DNA of 64,000 bases from positions 900,407-964,406 of the forward strand of contig NZ_NCSS01000006.1 of NCBI RefSeq assembly GCF_002088935.1. Reading direction: 5' to 3'. Shown here piece after piece: positions 18,087-26,454 of this stretch (within the stretch, counting starts at the first letter, position 1; every line of letters starts with the position of its first letter). The position numbers were made by a program, and so were the translations under genes. Under the pieces are notes generated by a model that saw only the letters and a program-made list of their open reading frames with translations, was not told the DNA's origin and ran no database searches. This DNA comes from Henriciella litoralis. Its GTDB lineage: Bacteria; Pseudomonadota; Alphaproteobacteria; Caulobacterales; Hyphomonadaceae.

Positions 18087-18640
18087 GCAAGACCGAGTCC
18101 CCCCTGCCCCAGCGGCCTGTTCTCCTGCCGGTGATCGGCAGCCTTGGCGTGGCCCTCATCCTTCTGGTCTTCTGGGTTTTGCCCGCCGAATTTGGCGTCG
18201 ATCCGACAGGGTTTGGACGCGCGACGGGGCTGACAGGCCTTGCCGGAGAAGAGAGCGGCGCGCTCGAAACGACGCAAACGCCTCCTGCTTCGGTGAAACA
18301 GACTTTTGAGCTGCTGGGCTTTGAAACAATGGAGTTCAAGCTGGGCATGAAAGAGCATGATGGCCTGGTGTTCAGCTGGACGGCGACTGCTCCGCTACAC
18401 TTCGACATGCATGCCGAACCTGAAGGCGCAGAAGACGGCTTTGCGGAGAGTTTCGCAGCCGGTGACGATGATCGCCAGCAAGGCACTTACCAGGCTGAAT
18501 TTGACGGTGAGCATGGCTGGTACTGGGCCAACAAGTCCGCCGAGCCGATAACGATCGAGCTCTCTGCCAACGGCTTTTTCGAATTCACCGCGCTTTACCG
18601 CGACGGAAACGTACAACGCGTATCAACCCCGAGGGAGTAA
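18083..18640 (+). CDS. Membrane-anchored periplasmic protein of unknown function
   Basis: 185 residues; no family recognised. One N-terminal transmembrane helix (about 13-36, VLLPVIGSLGVALILLVFWVL) is followed by a periplasmic domain. That domain has a compact beta-rich look, with KLGMKEHDGLVFSWTATAPLHFDMHAE, GEHGWYWANKSAEPITIELSANGFFEF and several His residues that could bind a metal or haem. It overlaps the HupE-like gene by 4 nt and sits 4 nt before the next membrane gene, so it is an integral part of the operon. Confidence 0.7.
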   Translation: MSKTESPLPQRPVLLPVIGSLGVALILLVFWVLPAEFGVDPTGFGRATGLTGLAGEESGALETTQTPPASVKQTFELLGFETMEFKLGMKEHDGLVFSWTATAPLHFDMHAEPEGAEDGFAESFAAGDDDRQQGTYQAEFDGEHGWYWANKSAEPITIELSANGFFEFTALYRDGNVQRVSTPRE

Positions 18641-18644
18641 GAAA

Positions 18645-19214
18645 ATGAGGGACTTCTTTGTCTGGATGAGTGAGACACCGTGGAGCATTGCGCTTCGCGA
18701 GTCTTTCTACGTCTGGCCGATGCTCGAAGCGAGCCACGTCATGTCTTTGATGCTGTTTGTCGGCACGATCGTCATGGTGGATGTTCGCCTGCTTGGGCTG
18801 GGCTTCAAGTCAGTCGCCGTATCAGAATTTGATAAGCGCATCCTGCCCCTGACCGTCATCGGCTTCCTGCTGTTGCTGGTTACGGGCCTGCTGCTGTTCT
18901 ACGCCAAGCCGCTGGACTACTATCACAGCCTGTTTTTCCGGCTGAAAATGCTGATCATACTGGTGGCATTCATCAACATTGCCATCTTCCACTTCCGCGT
19001 GCAGCGCGATCAGGACAAATGGGACCTGGAGGACAAGCCGCCCGCCAGCGCGCGGATTTCCGCTGTTATATCGCTCTCCTCCTGGGTCTTTGTCGTCATT
19101 GTTGGGCGGATGATCGCCTATGACTTCTATAATTGTCCCAAGCTTGAGCCCGGCGGCCTGCTGAGCACGCTGGCGGACTGCCCGGTTATCGAAACCGCAG
19201 AGAGAACGGAGTAA
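18645..19214 (+). CDS. Multi-pass membrane protein, DUF6644-like (first of two)
   Basis: 189 residues with about four transmembrane helices. Histidines within or next to helices (EASHVMSL, YYHSLFF, IAIFHFRVQ) hint at a cytochrome-b-like haem or quinone site, though this is only inference. It shares with the next gene the pattern W..SFHL/EASHV, D(L/V)R(L/V)LG(L/I)G and a terminal GR(M/W)IA, so the two are diverged paralogues likely to pair. Preceded by GAGGGAGTAAGAAA. Confidence 0.68.
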   Translation: MRDFFVWMSETPWSIALRESFYVWPMLEASHVMSLMLFVGTIVMVDVRLLGLGFKSVAVSEFDKRILPLTVIGFLLLLVTGLLLFYAKPLDYYHSLFFRLKMLIILVAFINIAIFHFRVQRDQDKWDLEDKPPASARISAVISLSSWVFVVIVGRMIAYDFYNCPKLEPGGLLSTLADCPVIETAERTE

Positions 19215-19219
19215 GCATC

Positions 19220-19897
19220 ATGGCCACCTGTTATTATGAAGGCGAGCCGTACGACTGCTCTTTCACGGACAAGTTTTTCTACCCGATAGCCGAAAGCATC
19301 GATCAGTCCTCGCTAGCGGTCGCGATCAAGAATTCGGTTGCCATCGTGCCGTGGGCCGGCAGCTTCCATTTGCTGGCGCTCGCGGTTCTTGGCGGTGCCA
19401 TCATCTTCTCGGATCTGCGTGTGCTCGGCATCGGGCTTCACAGCCAGTCGCCGCAGCGCCTCAACCGGATGATGCGCCCCGTCATCATTCTGTCGGTGAT
19501 CGCGCTGATCATCAGCGGGTCACTGCTGGCGCTGGGCGAAATCATGAAGCTGTTCTACAGCCCGCCTTATTGGGTGAAGATGGCGTCCATGGTGAGCGCC
19601 CTGCTTTTCACGTTCGGCGCGCGCGATTCCGTCCTTCGGCACAATGGCGTCCTCAAACCCCTTGCCATGATATTCGGCGCGTTGGCGCTGATACTCTGGC
19701 TCTGGGTGTTCATTGGACTGTCCAGCCTGCTCGCAAGAGTGGTTTTCCTGATGATGATGGCCGCGCTGGCTGGCCTCGTCTGGTGGTCAGGCCGCAAGCC
19801 CGATGCGATGCCGCTGATGGCGCGCTGTGCGTCCGCGATCACGATCGCCCTCTGGATGACGACAGCCGTTTCAGGTCGCTGGATCGCCTTCTGGTAG
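19220..19897 (+). CDS. Multi-pass membrane protein, DUF6644-like (second of two)
   Basis: 225 residues, about six hydrophobic helices. Shared features with its upstream neighbour are GSFHLLALAVLGGAIIFSDLRVLGIG, PYWVKMASM and a C-terminal GRWIAFW. The short N-terminal extension holds two cysteines (CYYEGEPYDC). Last gene of the six-gene operon; a strong hairpin terminator follows 78 nt on. Together the pair could form the membrane electron entry point for the lipoprotein dehydrogenase and cytochrome (inference). Confidence 0.68.
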   Translation: MATCYYEGEPYDCSFTDKFFYPIAESIDQSSLAVAIKNSVAIVPWAGSFHLLALAVLGGAIIFSDLRVLGIGLHSQSPQRLNRMMRPVIILSVIALIISGSLLALGEIMKLFYSPPYWVKMASMVSALLFTFGARDSVLRHNGVLKPLAMIFGALALILWLWVFIGLSSLLARVVFLMMMAALAGLVWWSGRKPDAMPLMARCASAITIALWMTTAVSGRWIAFW

Positions 19898-19974
19898 GGA
19901 TACGAATGGTGAAGGCTGGTTGCGAGATGACATCGCGGCCAGCCTCACGTCCAAAAGGTTTAACCGCAAAGAAG

Positions 19975-20010
19975 AAGGCCGCCCCCGACAATCGGGAGCG
20001 GCCTTTTTTT
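19975..20010. terminator. Bidirectional terminator between convergent operons
   Basis: AAGGCCGC and GCGGCCTT arms, extended by CCCGA/TCGGG around a 3-nt loop, run into seven Ts on plus. The minus strand is also followed by a pyrimidine-rich CTTCTTCTTTG. It lies between the plus operon ending at 19897 and the minus gene ending at 20068. Confidence 0.88.
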
Positions 20011-20067
20011 CTATTCGCCGGGAATGCGGCCGGCTCCTAAAGGCTCAAGCCATATTCCTGATCCTGA

Positions 20068-20556
20068 CTAGTTGGGTTCAACGTCAGGCAGCTCGGTCTT
20101 TGGACCGCGACGCTCGCGCGGGTCGGTGCCGTCATTCGGGGCGCCGGTGCCGCTGGAGCCCATGAAGACTTTCTCGCCGTTCGATAGGGTGATGTCACGG
20201 CCATTAGCCTTACAGGCAGGGGCACAGAGGCGGTCCTTGGACTGATAGCCACGCACGATGATCGGCGTGCCGACCTGCAGCGACTTCTTGTTGAGGCCAT
20301 TGCGCAGCAATGTGTTTGGCGTGCCGCCCTCAACCATCCAGGCCGTGGTCTCGTCACTGCCTTCTTCCTCAGCTGCGAGGTGGATCCAGGTATGTGGGTT
20401 GACCCACTCGACCTTTGTCACTTCGCCGCGCAGCAGGACAGGTGCCTCTGCGTCGAACTCAGCTGAGAATGCGTGGTGGGCACTTGCAGCGCCAACCACA
20501 GCGAGCGCGCCAGCGGTTACACCGGCCAACGCATAGAGCTTACTCTTCTTGTTCAT
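20068..20556 (-). CDS. Secreted DUF6152-type protein
   Basis: 162 residues. Signal peptide to about residue 26 (AASAHHAF). The mature N-terminus HHAFSAEFD, then GEVTKVEWVNPHTWIHL, is the recognisable core of the DUF6152 family, a small beta-barrel-like periplasmic protein of unknown role. A Cys pair (CAPAC) and the motif ARG/NGRDI follow, with an extended charged tail. It is the last gene of a minus-strand cluster headed by two related secreted proteins. Confidence 0.75.
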   Translation of the reverse strand: MNKKSKLYALAGVTAGALAVVGAASAHHAFSAEFDAEAPVLLRGEVTKVEWVNPHTWIHLAAEEEGSDETTAWMVEGGTPNTLLRNGLNKKSLQVGTPIIVRGYQSKDRLCAPACKANGRDITLSNGEKVFMGSSGTGAPNDGTDPRERRGPKTELPDVEPN

Positions 20557-20625
20557 GTTTACTGTCTCCCAGTGTCGGTGTTGGATATGGCGGAACGGTT
20601 TGCCGCTCCGCCGATACGTCCTTGC

Positions 20626-21663
20626 TTACTTTGAACCGCCGGCTGTTGCCGCTTCTTTTTCTTCCCGGCGTGCGCCGGCGAGGATGCCTGGCAGCGAGTA
20701 GTTCGCTTCATGACAGGCATACTCATATATCGGTCCTTCGGCCTGTCTGAGGATCATTTCCCCTTTCCAGACCTGCGTGAAGACTTCCGGGTCTTCGACC
20801 CAGAACTCGTAGAAAATCTCTTCTGGCGAGATACGCGTGAAGTGCTCTGTCACCTTTGCGTCCGGTGACATGTAGAGCCGGTGGCGCGTGGCCGCCCGAA
20901 GCGAGATATCAGGCTCGAAATTGGTCGTCTCGACCACGAGTGTATCACCATCCCATGATCCAACCGAATCGCCGAGCCACTGGTCCATCACTTCAGGACG
21001 GTGCTCCTCATCGATACGGATCATCCGGGTCTGGTGGTTCATCTCCACCAGAATGGCGACTTTGTCCGGCGCCTGAACGATCTGATAGTTGTTATTGTAG
21101 AGAACGTTCAGCATTGGCGGACCACCTGTCGAGCCGAAGCCGACGGTACACCGCTCTGCGGCTGCACGAACTTCCGGATTGTCGTAGTCCTCGCGCTGTT
21201 CGTTCAGACGGTCTTCGGCCATTTTCCGGCCTGCTTCGGTATAGGGCAGCTTGCCGTCGGCAGGCTCCACAATCCAGGTCGAGCGATACTCGCCGCGCAC
21301 TTTTGCAAGCGCCGAACCGAAGTCCATCCAGAAGCGGTTATACCCGCCAACTTCCGCGCCGCCGGCTTCATAGGCAGGCGCATCCGGGTCTGTCGGGGCG
21401 TTGTCCGCCTCGGCAGATGCTTCGATCAAACCCGCCATCATCATGGCCTGCTTTTCAGGCACGATGATTGGCAGATTGTCCGGCTTTTCGAGCGTGGTCA
21501 GCGAGGCATTTGTCCAATAGCCCTGCATGTCCGGCGTGCCATCAGGCATGCGCGGCGGCTCATAGTCGGTTTGCGGCGGCTCAGCCATCATGGCAGGCGC
21601 GGCGACCGCGACAGCGAGAGCTGTCGCCGATGCTGTGAGAAGTGATTTCAGGGCCAGTTTCAT
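20626..21663 (-). CDS. Secreted protein of unknown function, PDMQGYWTN type
   Basis: 345 residues. Signal peptide to about residue 27. The mature start PRMPDGTPDMQGYWTN resembles the PDLQGxW proteins often found beside DUF6152 genes. A conserved C-terminal region reads SWDGDTLVVETTNF, then VTEHFTRISPEEIFYEF and VWKGEMIL, and a single Cys near the end (YEYACHEANYS) may pair with another (ERCTVGFG). It overlaps the upstream paralogue by 4 nt (ATGA) and sits 69 nt from the DUF6152 gene. No catalytic motif is evident. Confidence 0.72.
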   Translation of the reverse strand: MKLALKSLLTASATALAVAVAAPAMMAEPPQTDYEPPRMPDGTPDMQGYWTNASLTTLEKPDNLPIIVPEKQAMMMAGLIEASAEADNAPTDPDAPAYEAGGAEVGGYNRFWMDFGSALAKVRGEYRSTWIVEPADGKLPYTEAGRKMAEDRLNEQREDYDNPEVRAAAERCTVGFGSTGGPPMLNVLYNNNYQIVQAPDKVAILVEMNHQTRMIRIDEEHRPEVMDQWLGDSVGSWDGDTLVVETTNFEPDISLRAATRHRLYMSPDAKVTEHFTRISPEEIFYEFWVEDPEVFTQVWKGEMILRQAEGPIYEYACHEANYSLPGILAGARREEKEAATAGGSK

Positions 21664-22523
21664 TGCAGAGGCTCCTTGCGCAGGTGCCCGAAGAGTTTCT
21701 CTTCAACAAAGGGCACACAGTTGAAATCTTCGATGCGGGCATCCGCACCTTTGAGACGGTAAAGGGTCATTTCGAGCGTGAATGGCTCCGAGTAGGTATC
21801 GGGGTCATCGACGGTCGCCGTATAGGCGATGTGATCGGGGCCGGTTGGCGTGTAACGCTCAGTGACCTTGGCAGCGGCGGAGTAATGGTTACCCGCGCGG
21901 TCGAGCCAGGACGATCCATTCTGGCCGGTGACTTCGATCACGAATGTGTCGCCGTCCCAATAGCCATAGGACTGGCCCATCCAGCTATCGACAGGCGCCT
22001 CGCCCGGATCTTCAAGGAAGATGTTGCGCACCGTGTTCGCATATTCGTAGACGATCAGCATCTGGCTATCGTTCTGAATAATCTCGAACGGATGCGGCAG
22101 ATAAGTCGCGCGTGGAACGCCCGGCAGGTAGCACTTCACTTCAGGGTCATTGTTGACCCAGTCGGCGATGTTCTCTGCAACTTTTTCTTCTCCGCCCGGC
22201 AGATAGGGAAGCGTCTGACGTCCCTCGATCACGCTTGGTCCAGGAGGAATAGCGCCGATCGCACCTATGGCAACGACATCAGCAGCCGGCACGGGAGCCA
22301 CAGGCCCTTCACGCATCTGGTACGCTGCCTTGGCGTCATGCGCCTCGACATTGTCATTCGCGGTGTTCAAGACCTGCCAGACCCCTGAAAGGTTCCGGCT
22401 CACCATCGGCGTCTGTTTCGCCTCTGGTGCTTGCGCTTCAGCCGTGTTTGCCAATGAACCATTGGCGGCGACACACGCTGTCAAAAAGCTGACCGACGCC
22501 GCGGCCAGCAGAAAATTCCGCAT
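21660..22523 (-). CDS. Secreted lipoprotein-like paralogue of the PDMQGYWTN protein
   Basis: 287 residues from the ATG at 22523, which has GGGAGGA 6 nt upstream; a longer frame to 22622 exists but lacks a ribosome site and a signal peptide at its start. The signal ends FLTACV, a possible lipobox. It shares with its neighbour the LSGVWQV entry motif, the SYGYWDGDTFVIEVTG block, VTERYTPTGPDHI and FTLEMTLYRL, so the two arose by duplication. A C-terminal FNCVPF parallels the other copy's YACHE. Function unknown. Confidence 0.7.
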   Translation of the reverse strand: MRNFLLAAASVSFLTACVAANGSLANTAEAQAPEAKQTPMVSRNLSGVWQVLNTANDNVEAHDAKAAYQMREGPVAPVPAADVVAIGAIGAIPPGPSVIEGRQTLPYLPGGEEKVAENIADWVNNDPEVKCYLPGVPRATYLPHPFEIIQNDSQMLIVYEYANTVRNIFLEDPGEAPVDSWMGQSYGYWDGDTFVIEVTGQNGSSWLDRAGNHYSAAAKVTERYTPTGPDHIAYTATVDDPDTYSEPFTLEMTLYRLKGADARIEDFNCVPFVEEKLFGHLRKEPLQ

Positions 22524-22620
22524 TCTGTATCCTCCCATAATGCCCGCTTCCGGGCCATGCAGCTTGATCGCTGGTTCTGCGCCATTCCTTACAGGACCGG
22601 CGACTCCCAGCTTGTTCAAC

Positions 22621-22648
22621 ACTTTGTGATACCTGACTACACAAAAGT
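22621..22648. promoter_or_regulatory. Possible operator/promoter of the DUF6152 cluster
   Basis: ACTTTGTG and CACAAAAGT form an imperfect inverted repeat 11 nt apart, and on the minus strand it overlaps a TTGACT that could be a -35 box, about 120 nt upstream of the 22523 start. It is a candidate target of the neighbouring TetR protein; weak evidence. Confidence 0.35.
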
Positions 22649-22723
22649 CAATTCGCGCAGCAGACGAATAGAGCCTCAGCGGGCTCTTTTTCTGCGTCGG
22701 CAGAGGTCGACTTCTGGAAAGGC

Positions 22724-23338
22724 CTATTGCTGGCGGGGCTTAATCAGATGCCCGAACATGGCTTCGACTTCATCGATGACCGCCGTGGCTTCGCTCACCA
22801 GGTCGGTATGATCGACCTCAAACCGCCTCAGCGTGTAGCTTGAGCCGGCAATCAACATGCCCGCCACAAGCCGTGGTTTGCTGACGCCGGCAGGCGACAT
22901 GTCGAAATCCTTGGCGAGGGAAATGCACAGCAAATCCTCATAGCGCGCGCGAATTTCCGACAATTGACCGAGAATCAGAGGGTTTGCGTGGCGCACAGAA
23001 ATGTACTTCCGGTACTTCTCCCCACCGTCGGAGGTGAGGTAAATGTAGGTCCGGGTCAGCCAGTTGCGCCAGAAGTCGAATGTGTTGGCAGTGCGTGACG
23101 GATCGTTGATCCGGTCATGGAACATCTGGAACCAGCGATTATCACCGGCGCTCGCTAGTTCCTGCTTGCTGGCGAAGTGTCGATAGAGGGTCTGAACGTG
23201 TACGCCCGCGGCTTCGGCGATCTCTTCGAGCGTCGTATTGTCGTAGCCCTTGCGATAAAACATATCCTGAGCGGCCCGAGCAATCTTCTTGTTCGTTTGC
23301 TCTTTGCGCTTGGTCCGCAATGGATACTTTGTCGCCAT
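22724..23338 (-). CDS. TetR-family transcriptional regulator
   Basis: 204 residues. Helix-turn-helix at about 15-60 (IARAAQDMFYRKGYDNTTLEEIAEAAGVHVQTLYRHF). The C-terminal ligand domain is not assignable to a known effector. AAGGAG lies 7 nt before the ATG. It heads the minus-strand run leading to the two secreted paralogues and the DUF6152 gene, 200 nt away, and is the likely local regulator (inference). Confidence 0.88.
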   Translation of the reverse strand: MATKYPLRTKRKEQTNKKIARAAQDMFYRKGYDNTTLEEIAEAAGVHVQTLYRHFASKQELASAGDNRWFQMFHDRINDPSRTANTFDFWRNWLTRTYIYLTSDGGEKYRKYISVRHANPLILGQLSEIRARYEDLLCISLAKDFDMSPAGVSKPRLVAGMLIAGSSYTLRRFEVDHTDLVSEATAVIDEVEAMFGHLIKPRQQ

Positions 23339-23528
23339 AAGTCATCTCCTTGCAGAACCCTCGGAGGTTTTGCTGTGCGCGTCAACTTTCGCCTCTTATA
23401 TGGTTTGAAACCCGGATCAGAAAAAGGCGGTCGTCGTGGTCCAGTCAATATGTCGCTAGATCAAAAGAAATCACAATAAAACTTTTCTGAACTCAAGTGA
23501 AGATTCCGCAATTTCACTCAAATACAGC

Positions 23529-25010
23529 CTATTTGCTGCGCTCGGCGCGCAATCTGGCGACTGAATGCTGAGCGACATCCAGCAGCGAGCGGGCGCGAGC
23601 AAGGTCCGTGACGAATTTCTCATATTCGGCCGCCGCGCGCGCCCTGTCGGGCAAACGCAACAGGTATGACGGGTGTATCGTAGCGATCAGGCGCGCGCCC
23701 GTGCCAAGGTCGCTGAACGCTCCGCGATGATCTTTCAGGGCTGCTGCCTTACCGAAAACACCCCTGAGCGCGCTCGCGCCGAGCGTGACGATAATATCCG
23801 GTTTCACAAGCGAGCGCTCAAGGTCAAGCCAGAAACGGCATGTATCGATCTCTCCGGCATTCGGCTTCTGGTGCATGCGCCGCTTGCCGCGCGGGGTAAA
23901 TTTGAAATGTTTGACAGCGTTCGTGACATAGGCCTTACGGCGATCGAGACCGGCCGCCTCGAATGCCTTATCGAGAAGCTGGCCTGCAGGCCCAACGAAA
24001 GGCTTGCCGGCGATATCCTCCATGTCGCCCGGCTGCTCTCCAATGATCATCAGGCGCGCATCAGACGGCCCCTCGCCAAAGACGGTCTGGCTGGCGCAGG
24101 CATGCAAGGCGCAGCGCTGACATTGGGACGCCGCTTCGCGCGCCCCTTCCAGCGTCGACAGGTCTTCCTCCGGCGCGTCGGCAAAGAAATTGCCCATCCG
24201 CGACGTTCGGATGTTCGACGGGGTCGACGGCTCTGCCAGCAATTTGCCTTCGCGTTCACCTGCCTGGCGGATAAGGCCCGGGATCAACTCGGCTTCAGGC
24301 AAATTCTTCCAGTATTTGGCCGGCATCTCCGACATCATGGCGCCGACCTTCAGGCGCGCCGGATTGAAGATGGAGGCGTAGTAGGTCTTCCACTGGTCTT
24401 CGATCGCGTCTTCACCCGGCAGCTGCGAGCGGTCTGCGCCCGGCGCAAAGGTCAGCGATTTTCCATCCCAGCTGGCGCAGGCATCCGGGGTCAGGATCGT
24501 CCAGTCCATGCCGGTGAAGCGCTGCACAAAGAAAGGCGCGACATGCCGGACGATACGGTGATCCGGCTCAAACCAGCTCATGAACACGTCGCGGCCGTCG
24601 CGCTCTGCGACTTTGCGAAAGCGCACAAAGGCGCGCATCTTGTGCGCGTCGCGGCGGATCTGGGCGTCGGCGGCTTTCAGCCACCCGGCCGCTTCATTCA
24701 ACGGATCGCTGAGCGCGCTGGCGTTGGCCTGCAAATCGATCAGCAATTGGTATAGCCACGCGAAGCGCTGCGGGTCGCGGTGGCAAATGGCGCGTTCGGC
24801 CATCTGCATGAACGCCTTCGGCACTTTGACGACACGCGCCTCCGCCGCTCTGGATGGAAGGGCGGGCGAGTCCTCGGCGAAGAGGTCGGCTTTCTCCTCG
24901 CCCACTTGCCAGATGATGTCCGCGGGCGGAATTCGAAGACTGGCAAACCGGCGCGCTTGTGTCCGCCAGCCCTCAAAATCGACGGGAGATGCGAGGCTCG
25001 CCCGATACAT
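23529..25010 (-). CDS. DUF4130-UdgX fusion, uracil-DNA binding/excision protein
   Basis: 493 residues. The N-terminal half (about 60-250) is the DUF4130 'probable DNA metabolism' domain (KMRAFVRFRKV, WFEPDHRIVRHVAPFF, YWKNLPEA). The C-terminal half (about 275-470) is a UdgX-type uracil-DNA glycosylase. It has motif GEQPG (324-328), Cys ligands of an Fe-S cluster (CQRC 297-300, Cys391 among candidates), the R-loop KRRMH with His380, and HPSYLLR (446-452). In UdgX this histidine forms a covalent bond with DNA after uracil removal; the family loop is usually KRRIH, so Met is a small variation. It follows the radical SAM gene by 3 nt, in one SOS-controlled operon. Confidence 0.88.
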   Translation of the reverse strand: MYRASLASPVDFEGWRTQARRFASLRIPPADIIWQVGEEKADLFAEDSPALPSRAAEARVVKVPKAFMQMAERAICHRDPQRFAWLYQLLIDLQANASALSDPLNEAAGWLKAADAQIRRDAHKMRAFVRFRKVAERDGRDVFMSWFEPDHRIVRHVAPFFVQRFTGMDWTILTPDACASWDGKSLTFAPGADRSQLPGEDAIEDQWKTYYASIFNPARLKVGAMMSEMPAKYWKNLPEAELIPGLIRQAGEREGKLLAEPSTPSNIRTSRMGNFFADAPEEDLSTLEGAREAASQCQRCALHACASQTVFGEGPSDARLMIIGEQPGDMEDIAGKPFVGPAGQLLDKAFEAAGLDRRKAYVTNAVKHFKFTPRGKRRMHQKPNAGEIDTCRFWLDLERSLVKPDIIVTLGASALRGVFGKAAALKDHRGAFSDLGTGARLIATIHPSYLLRLPDRARAAAEYEKFVTDLARARSLLDVAQHSVARLRAERSK

Positions 25011-25013
25011 CGG

Positions 25014-26255
25014 TCAGAGCAATTCCAGCTGAACCGGTTTCGGCAGGAAGCGGCTGCGCAAATCGGTAATGTCGAGCGTGCGGGCCGGGTGCCAGTCAAT
25101 GGTCTGGATAAAGTCACGGCTGGCCTTCAGGGACCGGACGATCTTGCCGACATGCTCAAGTCTTAGATGCGTGTGCCGACGCGCGGTGAGAATGCGGTTG
25201 ACCGTCTTGGTGCCGAAACCGGGCACTCTGAGAAGGTCTTCCCGGCTCGCGCGGTTTACATCAACCGGAAAGCGCTCACGCCGCTCAAGTGCCCAGGCGA
25301 GCTTAGGGTCGATTTCGAGGTCCAGCATGCCGTCGCGCCGTGCCTCGAAAATCTCTTCCTGCTCGAAGCCATAAAACCGCATCAGCCAGTCAGCCTGATA
25401 GAGCCGGTGTTCGCGCATCAGCGGCGGGCGAATAATTGGCAGGTCGGCTGAACTATCCTGAATGGGGCTGAAGGCCGAGTAGTAGACGCGGCGAAGCTTG
25501 TACCCGGTATAGAGCGTCGCACTCGTCGAGATGATGTCACGATCCGACGACGCATCGGCGCCGACAATCATCTGGGTCGATTGCCCGCCGGGCGCGAACT
25601 TCTTCGGCCGGGCTTTTGCCCTCTCCTTGATATCCGTGCGCCGATCATCAATGCCCTTCCGGACACTGGCCATGGCGGTGCGGATAACGGCACCCGACTT
25701 TTCCGGCGCGTAGGCTTTAAGGGATGTCTCTTTTGGAAGCTCGATATTGATCGACAATCGGTCGGCATGAAGCCCGGCCTGCTCAATCAGGGCCGGATCT
25801 GCTTCCGGGATGGATTTCAGATGGATATAGCCGCCGAAATGATGGTCTTCGCGCAGTTTGCGGGCCACTTCGACCATCTGCTCCATCGTATAATTGCTGG
25901 ACCGGATGATGCCTGAGGAGAGGAACAGGCCTTCGATGTAATTGCGCTTGTAGAAATCGAGCGTCAGCTGAACGATCTCATCGACAGAGAAGCGCGCCCG
26001 CTCGACATTGCTCGAGACGCGATTGACGCAATAGCGGCAGTCATAAATGCAGAAATTGGTCATCAGGATCTTGAGGAGCGAAATGCATCGCCCATCCGGC
26101 GCATAGGCGTGGCAGATACCTGTGCCGCCCGTCGAGCCAACGCCGCCGGTCTTCATCGAATTTCGTTTGACTGAACCAGACGACGCGCAAGACGCATCAT
26201 ATTTTGCCGCGTCGGCAAGGATTGCCAGTCGATCGATCAGGGACTTCTTCGCCAT
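25014..26255 (-). CDS. Radical SAM protein linked to UdgX, putative DNA modification/repair
   Basis: 413 residues. The 4Fe-4S/SAM site is C69-xxx-C73-xx-C76 in NFCIYDCRYCVNR, preceded by GTGICHAYAPDGRC. The C-terminus has a helix-hairpin-helix DNA-binding motif (VNRASREDLLRVPGFGTKTVNRIL). This matches the protein family always found beside DUF4130 and UdgX domains and annotated as a putative DNA modification/repair radical SAM enzyme; the reaction is unknown. The ATG at 26255 has no Shine-Dalgarno sequence and is only 5 nt from a LexA box, so a leaderless SOS transcript is likely. Confidence 0.87.
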   Translation of the reverse strand: MAKKSLIDRLAILADAAKYDASCASSGSVKRNSMKTGGVGSTGGTGICHAYAPDGRCISLLKILMTNFCIYDCRYCVNRVSSNVERARFSVDEIVQLTLDFYKRNYIEGLFLSSGIIRSSNYTMEQMVEVARKLREDHHFGGYIHLKSIPEADPALIEQAGLHADRLSINIELPKETSLKAYAPEKSGAVIRTAMASVRKGIDDRRTDIKERAKARPKKFAPGGQSTQMIVGADASSDRDIISTSATLYTGYKLRRVYYSAFSPIQDSSADLPIIRPPLMREHRLYQADWLMRFYGFEQEEIFEARRDGMLDLEIDPKLAWALERRERFPVDVNRASREDLLRVPGFGTKTVNRILTARRHTHLRLEHVGKIVRSLKASRDFIQTIDWHPARTLDITDLRSRFLPKPVQLELL

Positions 26256-26260
26256 GATAG

Positions 26261-26275
26261 GAACATATCGGGAAC
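26261..26275 (-). promoter_or_regulatory. LexA (SOS) box of the radical SAM-UdgX operon
   Basis: GTTC-N7-GTTC on the minus strand (GAAC at 26261-26264 and 26272-26275 on plus), the exact alphaproteobacterial LexA direct repeat. It overlaps a likely -10 (TATGTT) whose -35 (TTGCGC) is 16 nt upstream. The box ends 5 nt before the start codon. Confidence 0.85.
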
Positions 26276-26401
26276 ACTGTGCGGCGCAAGCCCAACCTAC
26301 AGCCGTGAATTAGAACCGGTTTTTTCCAACACAACCAAGGCGTGCGCGGCGCGATTTAACACCCCGCAGACCTTTGTTAACCATCTGGGTGGCATATTCT
26401 C

Positions 26402-26427
26402 GGAACGGTTGATGGTGCCTGCGGGTT
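26402..26427 (+). promoter_or_regulatory. EcfG-type general-stress promoter of the NepR-like gene
   Basis: GGAAC and GGTT are separated by 17 nt; the consensus for alphaproteobacterial sigma-EcfG is GGAAC-N16/17-CGTT, so one base differs. The -10 ends about 27 nt before the NepR-like start codon. EcfG normally drives nepR itself, which supports both assignments. Confidence 0.62.
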
Positions 26428-26454
26428 ATATCATTGAAATCGAGAGTTAGAGAA

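Noticed and set aside
23673-24755. 360-codon frame antisense to the DUF4130-UdgX gene
   Set aside because: The minus-strand protein has intact motifs; this frame has none.
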